From: DATARH01 sp035534855
GTDB taxonomy: Bacteria; Pseudomonadota; Alphaproteobacteria; ATCC43930; CGMCC-115725
Assembly (NCBI GenBank): GCA_035534855.1
Contig: DATLRD010000096.1
Span: 7,820 to 71,819, forward strand
Length of the DNA stretch: 64,000 nt
Direction: 5' to 3'
Shown: positions 1 to 10,327 of the stretch, one piece after another
Numbering within the stretch: position 1 is the stretch's first letter
How the letters are laid out: every line of letters begins with the position of its first letter
Made by a program: the position numbers and the translations under genes
The notes under the pieces: generated by a model
The model's input: the letters and a program-made list of their open reading frames with translations, nothing else
Database searches by the model: none
Told to the model about the DNA's origin: nothing

Positions 1-169
1 GGCGCAGTTCGTCAAGGTCGATGCCGACCGCGCAGCGCTCGATCATCGCGTCGCCGATATGCGGCCCGACCACGTCGACCCCGACCTGCTCGACGAAGAA
101 ATTCGCCGTACGCTCAACTATGCCGCACCCGACGAAATCGTCATTATGCAACCCGCTAAGCCACGCTGA
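1..169 (+). CDS. ftsB: FtsB/DivIC-type septum formation initiator, C-terminal end (partial)
   Basis: Only the last 55 codons are present; the gene begins left of the window and ends at the TGA at 167-169. The visible tail contains DPDLLDEEIRRTLNYAAPDE followed by IVIM, which matches the C-terminus of the small division proteins of the FtsB/DivIC group (typically ...LLDEQARR.L....PDEIVI). In many alphaproteobacteria this gene lies just upstream of pdhA, as here, with 111 bp between them. FtsB is a single-pass inner-membrane protein of the divisome; its membrane segment and coiled coil would lie outside the window. The assignment rests on the tail motif and on synteny. Confidence 0.75.
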   Translation, partial: AQFVKVDADRAALDHRVADMRPDHVDPDLLDEEIRRTLNYAAPDEIVIMQPAKPR

Positions 170-280
170 GCAGCCGCCGCGGCGGATCAGTCAGTTCATC
201 CTTCGTTCCCAAGGAATTGGCGCCCGTAAGGTTGCAAACGGCGGCATTTGACACCATGCTAGCCGGGTTGGAGGAGATGC

Positions 281-1290
281 ATGGCAGTCAAAAGCAAGGC
301 CAAACCGGTCAAGCCCGCGGAGCCTCCCGTCGCGGCTGCGACGCTCAAGCAATTCTTTCACGACATGCTGCTGATCCGGCGCTTTGAAGAGCGCGCCGGA
401 CAACTCTACGGGATGGGCCTGATTGGCGGGTTCTGCCATCTCTATATCGGCCAGGAGGCGGTGGTCGTCGGGGTTCAGGCGGCCCTTAAAGAGGGCGACA
501 CGATCGTCACCTCCTATCGCGATCATGGCCACATGCTGGCCTGCGGCATGGACCCCAAGGGGGTGATGGCCGAGCTTGCCGGCCGACGCGACGGCTATTC
601 GCACGGCAAGGGCGGCTCGATGCACATGTTCAGCCGCGAAAAGAATTTCTTTGGCGGGCACGGCATCGTCGGTGCCCAGGTGCCGATTGGCACCGGGCTC
701 GGCTTTGCCCATCACTACCGCGACGACGGGTTCATCTCGGTCACCTATCTCGGCGACGGCGCGATCAACCAGGGCCAGGTCTATGAAAGCTTCAACATGG
801 CCTCGCTGTGGAAGCTGCCGGTCGTCTACGTGATCGAGAACAATCGCTATGGCATGGGCACCTCGGTCGCCCGCGCCTCGGCGCGCACCGACCTCTATCA
901 CCGCGGCGTGGCCTACGGAATTCCCGGTGAGCCGGTCGACGGGATGGACGTGGCCGCGGTTTACCGGGCCGGGATCGCGGCGGCCGAGCACGCGCGCTCG
1001 GGCGGGGGGCCGATCATCCTTGAAATGCTGACCTACCGATATCGCGGCCATTCGATGTCCGACCCCGCGAAGTACCGCACCCGCGACGAGGTCAACAAGA
1101 TGCGCAGCGAGCACGACCCGATCGACCATCTGCGCCAGCGGTTGATAGAGCAGGGCGCGGCGAGCGAGCCGGAGCTGCGCGAGGTCGAGCGGCAGGTGCG
1201 GGATGTCGTCGTCGAGGCGGCGCAATTCGCTCAGGATTGTCCCGAGCCCGACCCGGCGGAACTGTGGACGGACGTGCTGGCCGAGGCGTG

Positions 1291-1291
<1 letters not shown>
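281..1291 (+). CDS. pdhA: pyruvate dehydrogenase E1 component, alpha subunit
   Basis: 336 residues. This is the thiamine-diphosphate-binding half of E1, which decarboxylates pyruvate and passes the acetyl group to the lipoyl domains. The ThDP motif starts at GDG (residues 158-160) and ends at NN (187-188); the conserved TSYRDHGH lies near residue 80. The length is normal for a heterotetrameric E1 alpha. The start is fixed by a strong GGAGGAG a few bases upstream of ATG 281. The stop overlaps the pdhB start in TGATG, so the two subunits are translationally coupled, as expected for a 2:2 complex. It heads the operon pdhA-pdhB-pdhC-lpd-lipA. Confidence 0.97.
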
Positions 1292-2673
<1,382 letters not shown>

Positions 2674-2680
2674 GCGGATG

Positions 2681-2748
2681 TTATTGCGAAGCCCATCGGG
2701 CGACGACGCAATCTCGCCGGGATTGCGTCGCTGCGCTCGCAACGACAC
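2681..2748. repeat. REP-like palindromic element between pdhB and pdhC
   Basis: A perfect 10-bp inverted repeat (CGACGCAATC at 2704-2713, GATTGCGTCG at 2721-2730, 7-nt loop) is flanked by outer TTGCGA/TCGCAA arms. It resembles the TTGCGA...GCAATC...GATTGC...CGCAA intergenic repeats common in proteobacteria. It lies within an operon, and pdhC just downstream has no obvious Shine-Dalgarno, so it may affect mRNA processing or the relative yield of E1 and E2. Confidence 0.7.
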
Positions 2749-2770
2749 CTCATTCGATGTGATCTGACCC

Positions 2771-4093
2771 ATGCCGACTCCGATTTTGATGCCCGCGCTA
2801 TCGCCGACGATGACTGAGGGCAACCTCGCGCGCTGGCTCAAGAAGGAAGGCGACGAGGTGCACTCTGGCGACGTGCTCGCCGAGATCGAAACCGACAAGG
2901 CGACGATGGAGGTCGAGGCGGTCGATGAGGGGCGGATCGGCAAGATCCTGGTTCCCGAGGGCGCCGAAGGGATCAAGGTCAACCAGCCGATCGCCGTGCT
3001 GCTCGGCGAGGGCGAGGACGCTTCCAGCCTCGCCGAATTCGCCGCCGGCGAGACCTCCGCGGCGGCGCCGCCTCAGCCCGAACCGGCACCTCCGGTGCGC
3101 GCCCTGGTCAGCAAGCCGGCGGAGCGGCCGGCCCCGGTGCGCGCACCGGAGGTGCCGGCAGCCGCGGCGCAGCGTAACGGCGCGCGCATCTTTGCCAGTC
3201 CGCTGGCGCGGCGCATGGCGGAGCAGGCCGGGATCGATCTCGGCACGCTGCGTGGCTCCGGGCCGCAGGGACGGATCGTCAAGGCCGACATCGACGTTGC
3301 GCTGACCGGCTCCGCTCGGCCGGCCGCAGCGCTCCAGCCGCAGCCCGCTGCCGCGCGGCCCCAGGTCGCGCCGCCGCCGGTGCTCACCCCGGCACAGGTC
3401 GAGGCGTTTGTCGGAGACGCGCCCTTTACCGAAAAGCCGCACAGCGCGATGCGGCGGGTGATCGCCCGGCGACTGACCGAGGCGAAGCAGACCGTCCCGC
3501 ATTTCTACCTAACGGTCGATTGCCGTATCGACGAACTGCTGCGCGCACTCAAATCCTTGCCTGAAGAGCTGCGCATCTCGATCAACGATTTCGTGATCCG
3601 CGCCGCGGCGCTGGCGCTGCGCCAGGTGCCGGCGGCCAACGCGTCGTGGAGCGAGGATGCGATCATCCTGTGGGAGCGCGCCGACATCGCGGTCGCGGTC
3701 GCGCTCGACGACGGGCTGATCACCCCGATCATCCGCGGCGCCGAGCACAAGGGGCTGGCGCAGATCAGCGCCGAGATGAAGGACCTCGCCAGCCGTGCCC
3801 GCAGCAGCAAATTGAAGCTCGAAGAGTTTCAGGGCGGCACGTTCTCGATCTCCAATCTCGGCATGTTCGGGGTCAGGGAGTTCGCCGCGGTGATCAACCC
3901 GCCGCACGGCTGCATCCTGGCGATCGGCGCCGGCGAGCCCCGGCCGGTCGTCAAGGACGGCCAGCTTGCGGTCGCGACCGTGATGAGCTGCACGCTGTCG
4001 TGCGACCACCGCGCGGTCGACGGCGCGGTCGGCGCGCGGTTCCTCCAGGCCTTTAGGCGGCTGATCGAACAGCCCGCGATGATGCTGCTGTAG
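2771..4093 (+). CDS. pdhC: pyruvate dehydrogenase E2, dihydrolipoamide acetyltransferase
   Basis: 440 residues. This is the structural core of the PDH complex and transfers acetyl groups from lipoyl to CoA. Order: lipoyl domain with K43 in IETDKATME (residues 1-80); Ala/Pro linker; peripheral-subunit-binding domain near residues 135-175 (ASPLARRMAEQAGID, then GSGPQGRI); a second linker; and the catalytic domain from about 215 to the end with the active-site motif CDHRAVDG. The lipoyl domain is nearly identical to that of PdhB, suggesting shared origin or gene conversion. A 97-bp gap holding a REP-like element separates it from pdhB, and no clear ribosome-binding site precedes ATG 2771. Confidence 0.96.
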   Translation: MPTPILMPALSPTMTEGNLARWLKKEGDEVHSGDVLAEIETDKATMEVEAVDEGRIGKILVPEGAEGIKVNQPIAVLLGEGEDASSLAEFAAGETSAAAPPQPEPAPPVRALVSKPAERPAPVRAPEVPAAAAQRNGARIFASPLARRMAEQAGIDLGTLRGSGPQGRIVKADIDVALTGSARPAAALQPQPAAARPQVAPPPVLTPAQVEAFVGDAPFTEKPHSAMRRVIARRLTEAKQTVPHFYLTVDCRIDELLRALKSLPEELRISINDFVIRAAALALRQVPAANASWSEDAIILWERADIAVAVALDDGLITPIIRGAEHKGLAQISAEMKDLASRARSSKLKLEEFQGGTFSISNLGMFGVREFAAVINPPHGCILAIGAGEPRPVVKDGQLAVATVMSCTLSCDHRAVDGAVGARFLQAFRRLIEQPAMMLL

Positions 4094-4103
4094 GCCGGGC
4101 GGG

Positions 4104-5504
4104 ATGCCCGACAGCAATTTCGATCTGGTCGTGCTCGGCGGCGGGCCGGGCGGCTATGTTGCCGCGATCCGCGCCGCGCAGCTCGGCATGAAGACTGCGG
4201 TCGTCGAGCGCGAGCATTTGGGCGGCATCTGCCTCAACTGGGGCTGCATCCCGACCAAGGCGCTGCTGCGTACCTCGGAGATCTATCACCTGCTGCACCG
4301 GCTCGACGAGTTCGGCCTGTCGGCCAAGGACATCGCCTTCGACCCGGCCAAAATCGTCGCCCGGTCGCGGGCGGTGGCAAAGCAATTGTCGAACGGCGTC
4401 GCCTACCTGCTGCGCAAGAACAAGGTGCAGGTCTTTGACGGGCACGGCCGCCTCGCCGGCAACGGGAAAGTGGCGGTCGCGAAAGACGGCAAGCCGGCCG
4501 CCGAGCTTGCCGCCAAGCACATCATTCTGGCGACCGGCGCGCGGGCGCGCTCGCTGCCCGGAATCGAACCCGACGGCAAGCTGGTGTGGACCTACAAGGA
4601 GGCGATGGTGCCGCTGGCGATGCCGAAATCGCTCCTGGTCATCGGCTCGGGCGCGATCGGCATCGAGTTCGCCAGCTTTTATCGGGACATGGGCGCGGCG
4701 GTGACGGTGGTCGAGGTGCTGCCGCGCATCCTGCCGGTCGAGGACGAAGAGATTTCCGCGTTTGCCCGTAAGGCATTCGAGAAGCAGGGGATCGCGATCC
4801 ACACCGGGGCGACGGTAAAGGCGCTGACGCGCGGCAAGGACCGGGTCTCGGCGCAGATCGAGGCCGGCGGCAAGACCACCGAGATCACGGTCGAGCGGGT
4901 CATCTCGGCGGTCGGCATCACCGGCAATGTCGAGGATATCGGGCTGGAGGGCACCCGGATCAAAGTCGAGCGCAGCCATGTCGTGGTCGACGAATGGCTG
5001 CGCACCGGCGAGGACGGGGTCTACGCGATCGGCGATCTGGTCGGCCCGCCGTGGCTGGCGCACAAGGCGATGCACGAAGGCGTCGTCTGCGTCGAGAAGA
5101 TCGCCGGGGTCAGCGGCGTGCATCCGCTCAACACCCGCAACATCCCGGGGTGCACCTATTGCCGGCCGCAGGTGGCGAGCGTCGGCCTCACCGAAAAGGC
5201 CGCGCGCGACGCCGGCTACGAGGTGAAGGTCGGGCATTTCCCGTTCCTCGCCAACGGCAAGGCGATCGCGCTCGGCGAGAGCGAAGGCATGGTCAAGACC
5301 GTGTTCGACGCCAAGACCGGCGAACTGTTGGGTGCGCACATGGTCGGTGCCGAGGTCACCGAGCTGATCCAGGGCTACACGATCGCCAAGACGCTCGAAA
5401 CCACCGAAAGCGAATTGATGGCGACGGTGTTCCCGCACCCGACCCTCAGCGAGATGATGCACGAGAGCGTGCTTGATGCGTATGGCCGTGCGCTCCATTT
5501 CTAG
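4104..5504 (+). CDS. lpd: dihydrolipoamide dehydrogenase (E3)
   Basis: 466 residues. This FAD/NAD disulfide oxidoreductase re-oxidises dihydrolipoyl groups of PDH and probably other lipoyl enzymes. The FAD-binding motif GGGPGGYVAA is near residue 12, the redox-active disulfide C43/C48 is in CLNWGCIPTK, the NAD-binding GSGAIGIEFAS is mid-protein, and the C-terminal catalytic FPHPTLSE contributes the active-site His from the partner subunit. The length is standard for E3. It starts 10 bp after pdhC, so it is co-transcribed. Confidence 0.96.
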   Translation: MPDSNFDLVVLGGGPGGYVAAIRAAQLGMKTAVVEREHLGGICLNWGCIPTKALLRTSEIYHLLHRLDEFGLSAKDIAFDPAKIVARSRAVAKQLSNGVAYLLRKNKVQVFDGHGRLAGNGKVAVAKDGKPAAELAAKHIILATGARARSLPGIEPDGKLVWTYKEAMVPLAMPKSLLVIGSGAIGIEFASFYRDMGAAVTVVEVLPRILPVEDEEISAFARKAFEKQGIAIHTGATVKALTRGKDRVSAQIEAGGKTTEITVERVISAVGITGNVEDIGLEGTRIKVERSHVVVDEWLRTGEDGVYAIGDLVGPPWLAHKAMHEGVVCVEKIAGVSGVHPLNTRNIPGCTYCRPQVASVGLTEKAARDAGYEVKVGHFPFLANGKAIALGESEGMVKTVFDAKTGELLGAHMVGAEVTELIQGYTIAKTLETTESELMATVFPHPTLSEMMHESVLDAYGRALHF

Positions 5505-5520
5505 GCCGACCCTACTGTTC

Positions 5521-5580
5521 TCGTCATCCCCAGGCTTGACCCGGGGATCCTTGGATGGCCGGGTCAAGCCCGGCCATGAT
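5521..5580. repeat. REP-like element, family A copy 1 (lpd/lipA gap)
   Basis: TCGTCATCCCCAGGCTTGAC... ending with the palindrome GGCCGGGTCAAGCCCGGCC and CATGA. Closely related copies occur at about 22186 and 60510, with a degenerate copy near 38620. It fills nearly the whole gap between lpd and lipA. Confidence 0.8.
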
Positions 5581-5594
5581 GGTTAGAGGTATCG

Positions 5595-6542
5595 GTGAGC
5601 ATCCCTGCGGCGCCGCTGCGCCATCCCGAAAAGGCCGCACGGCCCGACCAGGAAAGCCCGCGCAAACCGGAGTGGATCAGGGTCAAGGCGCCCGGCTCGT
5701 CTGAATACCACGAGACCCGGCGCCTCATCCGCGAACACCGCTTGCATACCGTGTGCGAAGAGGCGGCGTGCCCGAATATCGGCGAGTGCTGGAAGCAAAA
5801 GCACGCGACCGTGATGATCCTCGGCAGCACCTGCACCCGCGCCTGCTCGTTCTGTAACATCGCCACCGGGCGGCCCGACCTTCTCGATCCGCACGAGCCG
5901 GAGCGGGTCGGCGAGGCGGTCGGCAAACTCGGACTCAGCCACATCGTCGTCACCTCGGTCGACCGCGACGATCTCGACGATGGCGGCGCCGGGCATTTCG
6001 CGCGCACGATCGCGGCGATCCGCGGCGCTGCGCCGGCCACGACGATCGAGGTGCTGGTGCCTGATTTTCTGCGCAAGGACGGGGCGATCGAGACCGTCGT
6101 CGCGGCGCGGCCCGACGTGCTCAACCACAACCTCGAAACCGTGCCGCGGCTGTACGTCGAGGTGCGGCCGGGGGCGCGATATTTTGCCTCGCTGCGCCTG
6201 TTGGACCAGGTCAAGCGTATCGACCCGGCGATGTTTACCAAATCGGGCATCATGGTCGGGCTTGGCGAAGGCCGCGACGAGGTTTCCCAGGTGATGGACG
6301 ATCTGCGCGCGGCCGACGTGGATTTCCTGACGATCGGGCAATATTTGCAGCCGACGCCAAAGCACCACCGCGTCGACCGCTTTGTGACCCCGGACGAATT
6401 CGAGAGCTATCGCCGGTTGGCGCTCGGCAAGGGTTTTCTGATGGTGTCGGCCGCGCCGCTGACCCGTTCGTCGTATCACGCCGGCGACGATTTCGCGCGG
6501 CTCAGGGCTGCACGCGCCGCCCAGCTCCGGCCGACCGCCTAA
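5595..6542 (+). CDS. lipA: lipoyl synthase
   Basis: 315 residues from GTG 5595, with AGAGG just upstream. This radical SAM enzyme inserts two sulfurs into octanoyl groups on lipoyl domains. The auxiliary [4Fe-4S] cysteines are C54, C59 and C65, and the radical SAM cysteines are C80, C84 and C87 (CTRACSFC). The LipA-specific segment TKSGIMVGLGE is also present. Placement directly after the PDH genes makes functional sense, because the PdhB and PdhC encoded here both need lipoylation. No lipB/lplA-type partner is visible in the window. Confidence 0.96.
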   Translation: MSIPAAPLRHPEKAARPDQESPRKPEWIRVKAPGSSEYHETRRLIREHRLHTVCEEAACPNIGECWKQKHATVMILGSTCTRACSFCNIATGRPDLLDPHEPERVGEAVGKLGLSHIVVTSVDRDDLDDGGAGHFARTIAAIRGAAPATTIEVLVPDFLRKDGAIETVVAARPDVLNHNLETVPRLYVEVRPGARYFASLRLLDQVKRIDPAMFTKSGIMVGLGEGRDEVSQVMDDLRAADVDFLTIGQYLQPTPKHHRVDRFVTPDEFESYRRLALGKGFLMVSAAPLTRSSYHAGDDFARLRAARAAQLRPTA

Positions 6543-6550
6543 AACGGCCG

Positions 6551-7012
6551 ATGCCGACCCATGCCGAACAGCGCGTGGTGCCGTACACGCCCGAGCAGAT
6601 GTACGCGCTCGTCGCCGACGTCGAGCGCTATCCCGAATTTCTGCCGTGGTGCGTCGGCGCGCGCATCCGCGAGCGGCGGCCCGACCTGATCGTCGCTGAC
6701 CTGATCATCGGGTTTCGCATGTTTCGCGAGCGCTTTACCTCGCGCGTCACGCTTGACCCGCCCGGCCAGATCGACGTGACCTATGCCGAAGGCCCGTTCC
6801 GCTACCTCAACAACCATTGGGGGTTCGAGCGTGTGCCCGGCGGCTGCCGACTGGATTTCTTCGTCGATTTCGAGTTCAAGTCGCGGATTTTGCAGCGGAT
6901 CATCGAGGTGCTGTTCGGCGAGGCGGTGCGACGCATGGTCGCCGCCTTCGAGGGCCGCGCGCGGCAACTTTACGGCTCGGCCGCCCCGAACGGCGCCGGG
7001 GCGGCCGCCTGA
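6551..7012 (+). CDS. Coq10/RatA-like START-domain protein (ubiquinone-binding type)
   Basis: 153 residues. A single SRPBCC/START-like domain begins MPTHAEQRVVPYTPEQMYAL and contains ADVERYPEFLPWC, the signature of the polyketide-cyclase/Coq10 group, in which a hydrophobic cavity binds a lipid quinone. Coq10 supports ubiquinone function in respiration; some bacterial relatives are named RatA and were linked to ribosome association. The gene starts 9 bp after lipA, so it is probably the last gene of the PDH operon, an arrangement frequent in alphaproteobacteria. The family is clear; the exact role is not. Confidence 0.85.
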   Translation: MPTHAEQRVVPYTPEQMYALVADVERYPEFLPWCVGARIRERRPDLIVADLIIGFRMFRERFTSRVTLDPPGQIDVTYAEGPFRYLNNHWGFERVPGGCRLDFFVDFEFKSRILQRIIEVLFGEAVRRMVAAFEGRARQLYGSAAPNGAGAAA

Positions 7013-7027
7013 CCGGGTCGGTTCCGC

Positions 7028-8062
7028 CTATTCCGCCGCCAACGTCGCCCGCTCCGCTGCGATCATGTGGTCGACGAAGCGGCGCATCTGCATGCGGATC
7101 GCGTCGGTGGCGATGTCGGTCAAGCCGTCCTCGCCGAATTCGCTGAGCCGGGCCTGCTGGGCCTCGACCATGTCCTTGTCTTCGAGGAAGGTCGGTGCGA
7201 TTTCCTGATAAAGCTGCTCGGTGGCGTCCGGGTCGTTCTGGCGGTAGCCGTTGGCGACCGACCAGAAATACAGGCAGCTTGTTTCGGTTTCCGGGGTCAG
7301 CCCGTGGAACAGTCGGAACTGAAAGCGGAAATCGTCCGGCGCGACGCCCGAGCCGGCGTCGGTCGCGCCGGTCCACTGCAGCACGTGGCACGGCGCGACG
7401 AACTCGAATTCCTGCAGCCGGTCGACCCGCCCGGTAAAGCCGGCGGCGCGCGCATAGCTCGGCGGCGGCGGCGAATTGCGCATCCAGCGGGTGAACTTGA
7501 CCCCTGTCGAGGTGTGCTCGGTCTTCATCTCGGCGGTGAAATGCTGCAGCGGGTTGCCGCCCACCGTCCTGGCGTGGAGATAGCCGAGATGGGTCAAATC
7601 CATCAAATTGTCGACCATGAGCATGTAATTGCCCTTGATCGGGTACATCGCGTGCTTGTTGGGCCAGCGCGCGGTGTCGTTGTGGTACGGGAAATCGAGG
7701 ATCTTCGCCCGGTTGGCGGCTGCCGGATCGCCAGGCCAGACCCATAGGAACCCGTCCTTCTCGACCAGCGGATAGGAACGCACGCGCGCGTCGGCCGGAA
7801 TGCGGGTCTGGCCCGGGATGCTGACGCATTGCCCGGCCGGGTCGATGACGAGGCCGTGATAGCCGCACTGGATGCCTTCGGGCACGCAGGTGCCGAAACT
7901 CAGCGGTGCGGACCGGTGGCAACAGCGGTCGGCAAGGGCGATTGCCTTGCCCTGTGCGTCACGGAACAAGACGATGGGCTCGTCGCAGATGCGCCGCCCG
8001 AGCGGCGCCCCGGCGAGTTCGTCGGCCCAGGCGGCGATATACCAAGCGTTGTGCAAGAACAT
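7028..8062 (-). CDS. Rieske non-heme iron oxygenase, large subunit (VanA-like)
   Basis: 344 residues, minus strand, with GGGAGG five bases before the ATG. The N-terminal Rieske [2Fe-2S] ligands are C47-x-H49 and C66-x2-H69; the catalytic domain has the mononuclear-iron motif D155-x2-H158-x4-H163 (NLMDLTHLGYLH). Length and order fit vanillate O-demethylase/pheophorbide a oxygenase-like oxygenases, which hydroxylate or demethylate aromatic acids using electrons from a separate reductase. No reductase or ferredoxin lies beside it. It is convergent with the Coq10-like gene and seems to be a single-gene insertion between two core blocks. The substrate cannot be inferred. Confidence 0.9.
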   Translation of the reverse strand: MFLHNAWYIAAWADELAGAPLGRRICDEPIVLFRDAQGKAIALADRCCHRSAPLSFGTCVPEGIQCGYHGLVIDPAGQCVSIPGQTRIPADARVRSYPLVEKDGFLWVWPGDPAAANRAKILDFPYHNDTARWPNKHAMYPIKGNYMLMVDNLMDLTHLGYLHARTVGGNPLQHFTAEMKTEHTSTGVKFTRWMRNSPPPPSYARAAGFTGRVDRLQEFEFVAPCHVLQWTGATDAGSGVAPDDFRFQFRLFHGLTPETETSCLYFWSVANGYRQNDPDATEQLYQEIAPTFLEDKDMVEAQQARLSEFGEDGLTDIATDAIRMQMRRFVDHMIAAERATLAAE

Positions 8063-8103
8063 GGCGGCCTCCCTTTGTTTTTGTGCAATGCCCTTAGCTT
8101 AAA

Positions 8104-8592
8104 TCAGACTGCGGCGTCGCGCAGCATTTCCAGCCCGCGGATCAGCGCCGCGCGGCGGATGCCCTCGCGGTCGCCGGGGAATACGTGGCGCTCGCTGCGG
8201 CCGCCCTGGCCGCGCCGGGCGATGCCGAGATAGACGAGCCCGACCGGCTTTTCGGCGCTGCCGCCGCCCGGTCCAGCGACCCCGGTGATCGACACTGCGG
8301 CATCGACCCCGGCGCGCCGAGCCGCGCCGGCAGCCATCGCCGCCGCGGTTTCGGGGCTGACCGCACCATGTGCCAGGATCGTCGGCTCGGGGACGCCGAG
8401 CAGCTCGATCTTGGCAGCGTTGGAATAGGTCACATAGCCGCGCTCGACGACGTCGGACGAGCCGGCGATCGCAGTCAGCGCCGCGGCGACGAGGCCGCCC
8501 GTGCAGCTTTCGGCGGTCGCCAGCTTCCAGTTGCGGGCGCGGTAGGCGTCGAGCACCGCCTCTGCCAGTGCGAGGATTTCAGAATCGAACAC
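8104..8592 (-). CDS. pncC: CinA C-terminal domain protein, nicotinamide-nucleotide amidase
   Basis: 162 residues from GTG 8592. It contains only the CinA C-terminal domain: TAESCTGGLVAAALT near the start, then GVAGPGGGS with the typical downstream KPVGLVYLG. In this family the domain deamidates nicotinamide mononucleotide to nicotinate mononucleotide, recycling the pyridine ring for NAD. The start overlaps the end of pgpA by 14 bp, and the order ispDF-pgpA-cinA is a usual alphaproteobacterial arrangement, so the three are probably one minus-strand operon. Confidence 0.92.
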   Translation of the reverse strand: MFDSEILALAEAVLDAYRARNWKLATAESCTGGLVAAALTAIAGSSDVVERGYVTYSNAAKIELLGVPEPTILAHGAVSPETAAAMAAGAARRAGVDAAVSITGVAGPGGGSAEKPVGLVYLGIARRGQGGRSERHVFPGDREGIRRAALIRGLEMLRDAAV

Positions 8593-9067
8593 CCAGTGCT
8601 CCTTCGCCGATCACGAGCAGGATGAGAGCGTAGATCGCCGCCAGAACGTCGTCGAGCATGATGCCGAGACCGCCCGCCACGCCGCGTTCGATCCGGCGGA
8701 TCGGGAACGGCTTGGTGATGTCGAAGACGCGAAACAGCAGGAAGCCGGCGAGGTAGGCGCGCCAATCGAGCGGTGCGGCAAGCAGCACCAGAAACTGCGC
8801 GGCGATTTCGTCGACGACGATGAAGCCCGGGTCTTTCGCGCCGCTCGCCCGGGCGGTTACCGCAGCGGCCCAGCAGCCGACCGCGAATACCGCTATTGCG
8901 GCAAGCGCGAGCGCCGGCTTTCCGCCGGCCCAGACAAGCAGCCATGCGCAGGGCAGGGTGGCGAGCGAGGCCCAGGTGCCGGGCATTCCCGGCAACAGCC
9001 CGGCGCCGAACCCAGTCGCGAAGAGCGCCGCCGGGTGCCACAGCGGCAGGCCGAGGCGGCGGGTCAG
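8579..9067 (-). CDS. pgpA: phosphatidylglycerophosphatase A, apparent CTG start
   Basis: 162 residues. This integral membrane phosphatase makes phosphatidylglycerol from its phosphate. It begins LTRRLGLPLWHP and continues with the conserved GFGAGLLPGMPGTWASL and the acidic DPGFIVVDEIAAQ; about four hydrophobic segments follow. No ATG, GTG or TTG precedes the conserved N-terminus in frame for dozens of codons. The best start is a CTG at 9067-9065 whose last two bases are shared with the ispDF stop (CTGA). The next TTG or ATG would remove the first conserved motif. The family is certain; the start is inferred. Confidence 0.85.
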   Translation of the reverse strand: MTRRLGLPLWHPAALFATGFGAGLLPGMPGTWASLATLPCAWLLVWAGGKPALALAAIAVFAVGCWAAAVTARASGAKDPGFIVVDEIAAQFLVLLAAPLDWRAYLAGFLLFRVFDITKPFPIRRIERGVAGGLGIMLDDVLAAIYALILLVIGEGALGVRF

Positions 9068-10218
9068 AGTGGCAGCCGGACCGTGGCGACCGCCTGGGCG
9101 GCGATGCCTTCGCCGCGGCCGGTAAAGCCGAGCTTCTCGGTCGTCGTCGCCTTGACGCTGACCCGCCCCTCGTCGATGCCGAGAATGTCGGCGAGGCGGG
9201 CGATCATCGCCTCGCGGTGCGGGGCGACCCGCGGGCGCTCGCAGATGATCGTGACGTCGACTGCGGCGACAGTCCCGCCGCGCTGCCGCACCAGATTGAC
9301 GGCGTAGCGCAGGAACTGGTCCGACGCGGCGCCCTTCCAGCGCGGGTCGCTTGGCGGGAAGTGCATTCCGATGTCGCCGGCGCCGATCGCGCCGAGCACC
9401 GCGTCGGTGATCGAGTGCAGGCCGACATCGGCGTCGGAGTGGCCGACTGCCCCGACCTCGTGCGGGATTGCGATGCCGCAGATCATGATGTGGTCGCCCG
9501 GACCGTATGGGTGGACGTCGTACCCCTGGCCGACGCGAATGTCGCCGAGCCGGGCCGCGAGCAGCCGCTCGGCGGCCGCCAAGTCCTGCGCCGTCGTCAC
9601 CTTCAGGTTCTCCTCGCTGCCGGCGACGATCACGGGCACGATGCCGGCCGCCTCGGCGATCGCCGCATCGTCGGTCAACGCGCGACCGTGCGCGGCGCGA
9701 TGCGCTGCAAGGATCTCGGCAAAGCGGAACCCCTGCGGGGTCTGTGCGCGCCACAGATTGGCACGGTCGACGGTGGTGCGGATTTGTCCCTCTTCGACCC
9801 GCTTGATCGTATCGCCGAGCGGCACCGCCGGGATCGCCGCCGCCGCGCGGTCGAGCGCGTCGATGACCCGGTCGATCAGGTCGCGCCCGGGGAACGGCCG
9901 CGCCCCGTCATGGATCAGCACACGGTCGGGACCGTGCGGCGCCAGCGCCTCGAGGCCCAACCGCACCGAATCCTGGCGCTCGGCGCCGCCGGTGACAGGC
10001 GGCAGCAGGTCGAGCCCGGCGGTCGCCGCGTCGTAGGCCGCGCGGTCCTCGGGCCGGATCACGACCTCTACCCCGGCGATGTCGGGATGCCCGGCAAACG
10101 CCGCGACGGCGTGATATAGCACCGCGCGGCCACCGAGGCCGAGATACTGCTTGGGAAGGTCGCCGCCGAACCGCGCGCCGCGCCCGCCGGCGACGACCAG
10201 TGCGTAGACTCGCGCCAT
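9064..10218 (-). CDS. ispDF: bifunctional IspD/IspF: MEP cytidylyltransferase and MECDP synthase
   Basis: 384 residues from ATG 10218 (a GTG one codon earlier is also possible). It catalyses two non-consecutive steps of the non-mevalonate isoprenoid pathway. The N-terminal IspD domain (about 1-225) has the nucleotide-binding VVAGGRGARFGGDLPKQYL and a later LIHDGARP; the C-terminal IspF domain starts at IRVGQGYDVHPYG with the metal ligands in DVH and the GHSDADVGLHSI motif, followed by GDIGMHFPPSD. The fusion is typical of alphaproteobacteria. It is divergent from dusB across a 147-bp regulatory region. Confidence 0.96.
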   Translation of the reverse strand: MARVYALVVAGGRGARFGGDLPKQYLGLGGRAVLYHAVAAFAGHPDIAGVEVVIRPEDRAAYDAATAGLDLLPPVTGGAERQDSVRLGLEALAPHGPDRVLIHDGARPFPGRDLIDRVIDALDRAAAAIPAVPLGDTIKRVEEGQIRTTVDRANLWRAQTPQGFRFAEILAAHRAAHGRALTDDAAIAEAAGIVPVIVAGSEENLKVTTAQDLAAAERLLAARLGDIRVGQGYDVHPYGPGDHIMICGIAIPHEVGAVGHSDADVGLHSITDAVLGAIGAGDIGMHFPPSDPRWKGAASDQFLRYAVNLVRQRGGTVAAVDVTIICERPRVAPHREAMIARLADILGIDEGRVSVKATTTEKLGFTGRGEGIAAQAVATVRLPL

Positions 10219-10295
10219 CACGCTAAATTAGCCTAGTCGCCCTGGCGCCCGCCAGTGGCGCAGCGGTCGTCTCGCGGTGAGCCCGGCGAAGCATA

Positions 10296-10324
10296 TTGTT
10301 TCTTTACGCGGCTTGGCTTAAATT
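10296..10324 (+). promoter_or_regulatory. sigma-70-like promoter for dusB-ntrB-ntrC
   Basis: A -35-like TTGTTT (10296-10301), a 17-bp spacer and a -10-like TAAATT (10319-10324), placed about 40 bp before the dusB start. Read by eye, not measured. Confidence 0.5.
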
Positions 10325-10327
10325 AAC

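Noticed and set aside
4053..5567. 504-codon minus-strand frame over lpd
   Set aside because: Shadow of the well-supported lpd gene; no ribosome-binding site or known motif.
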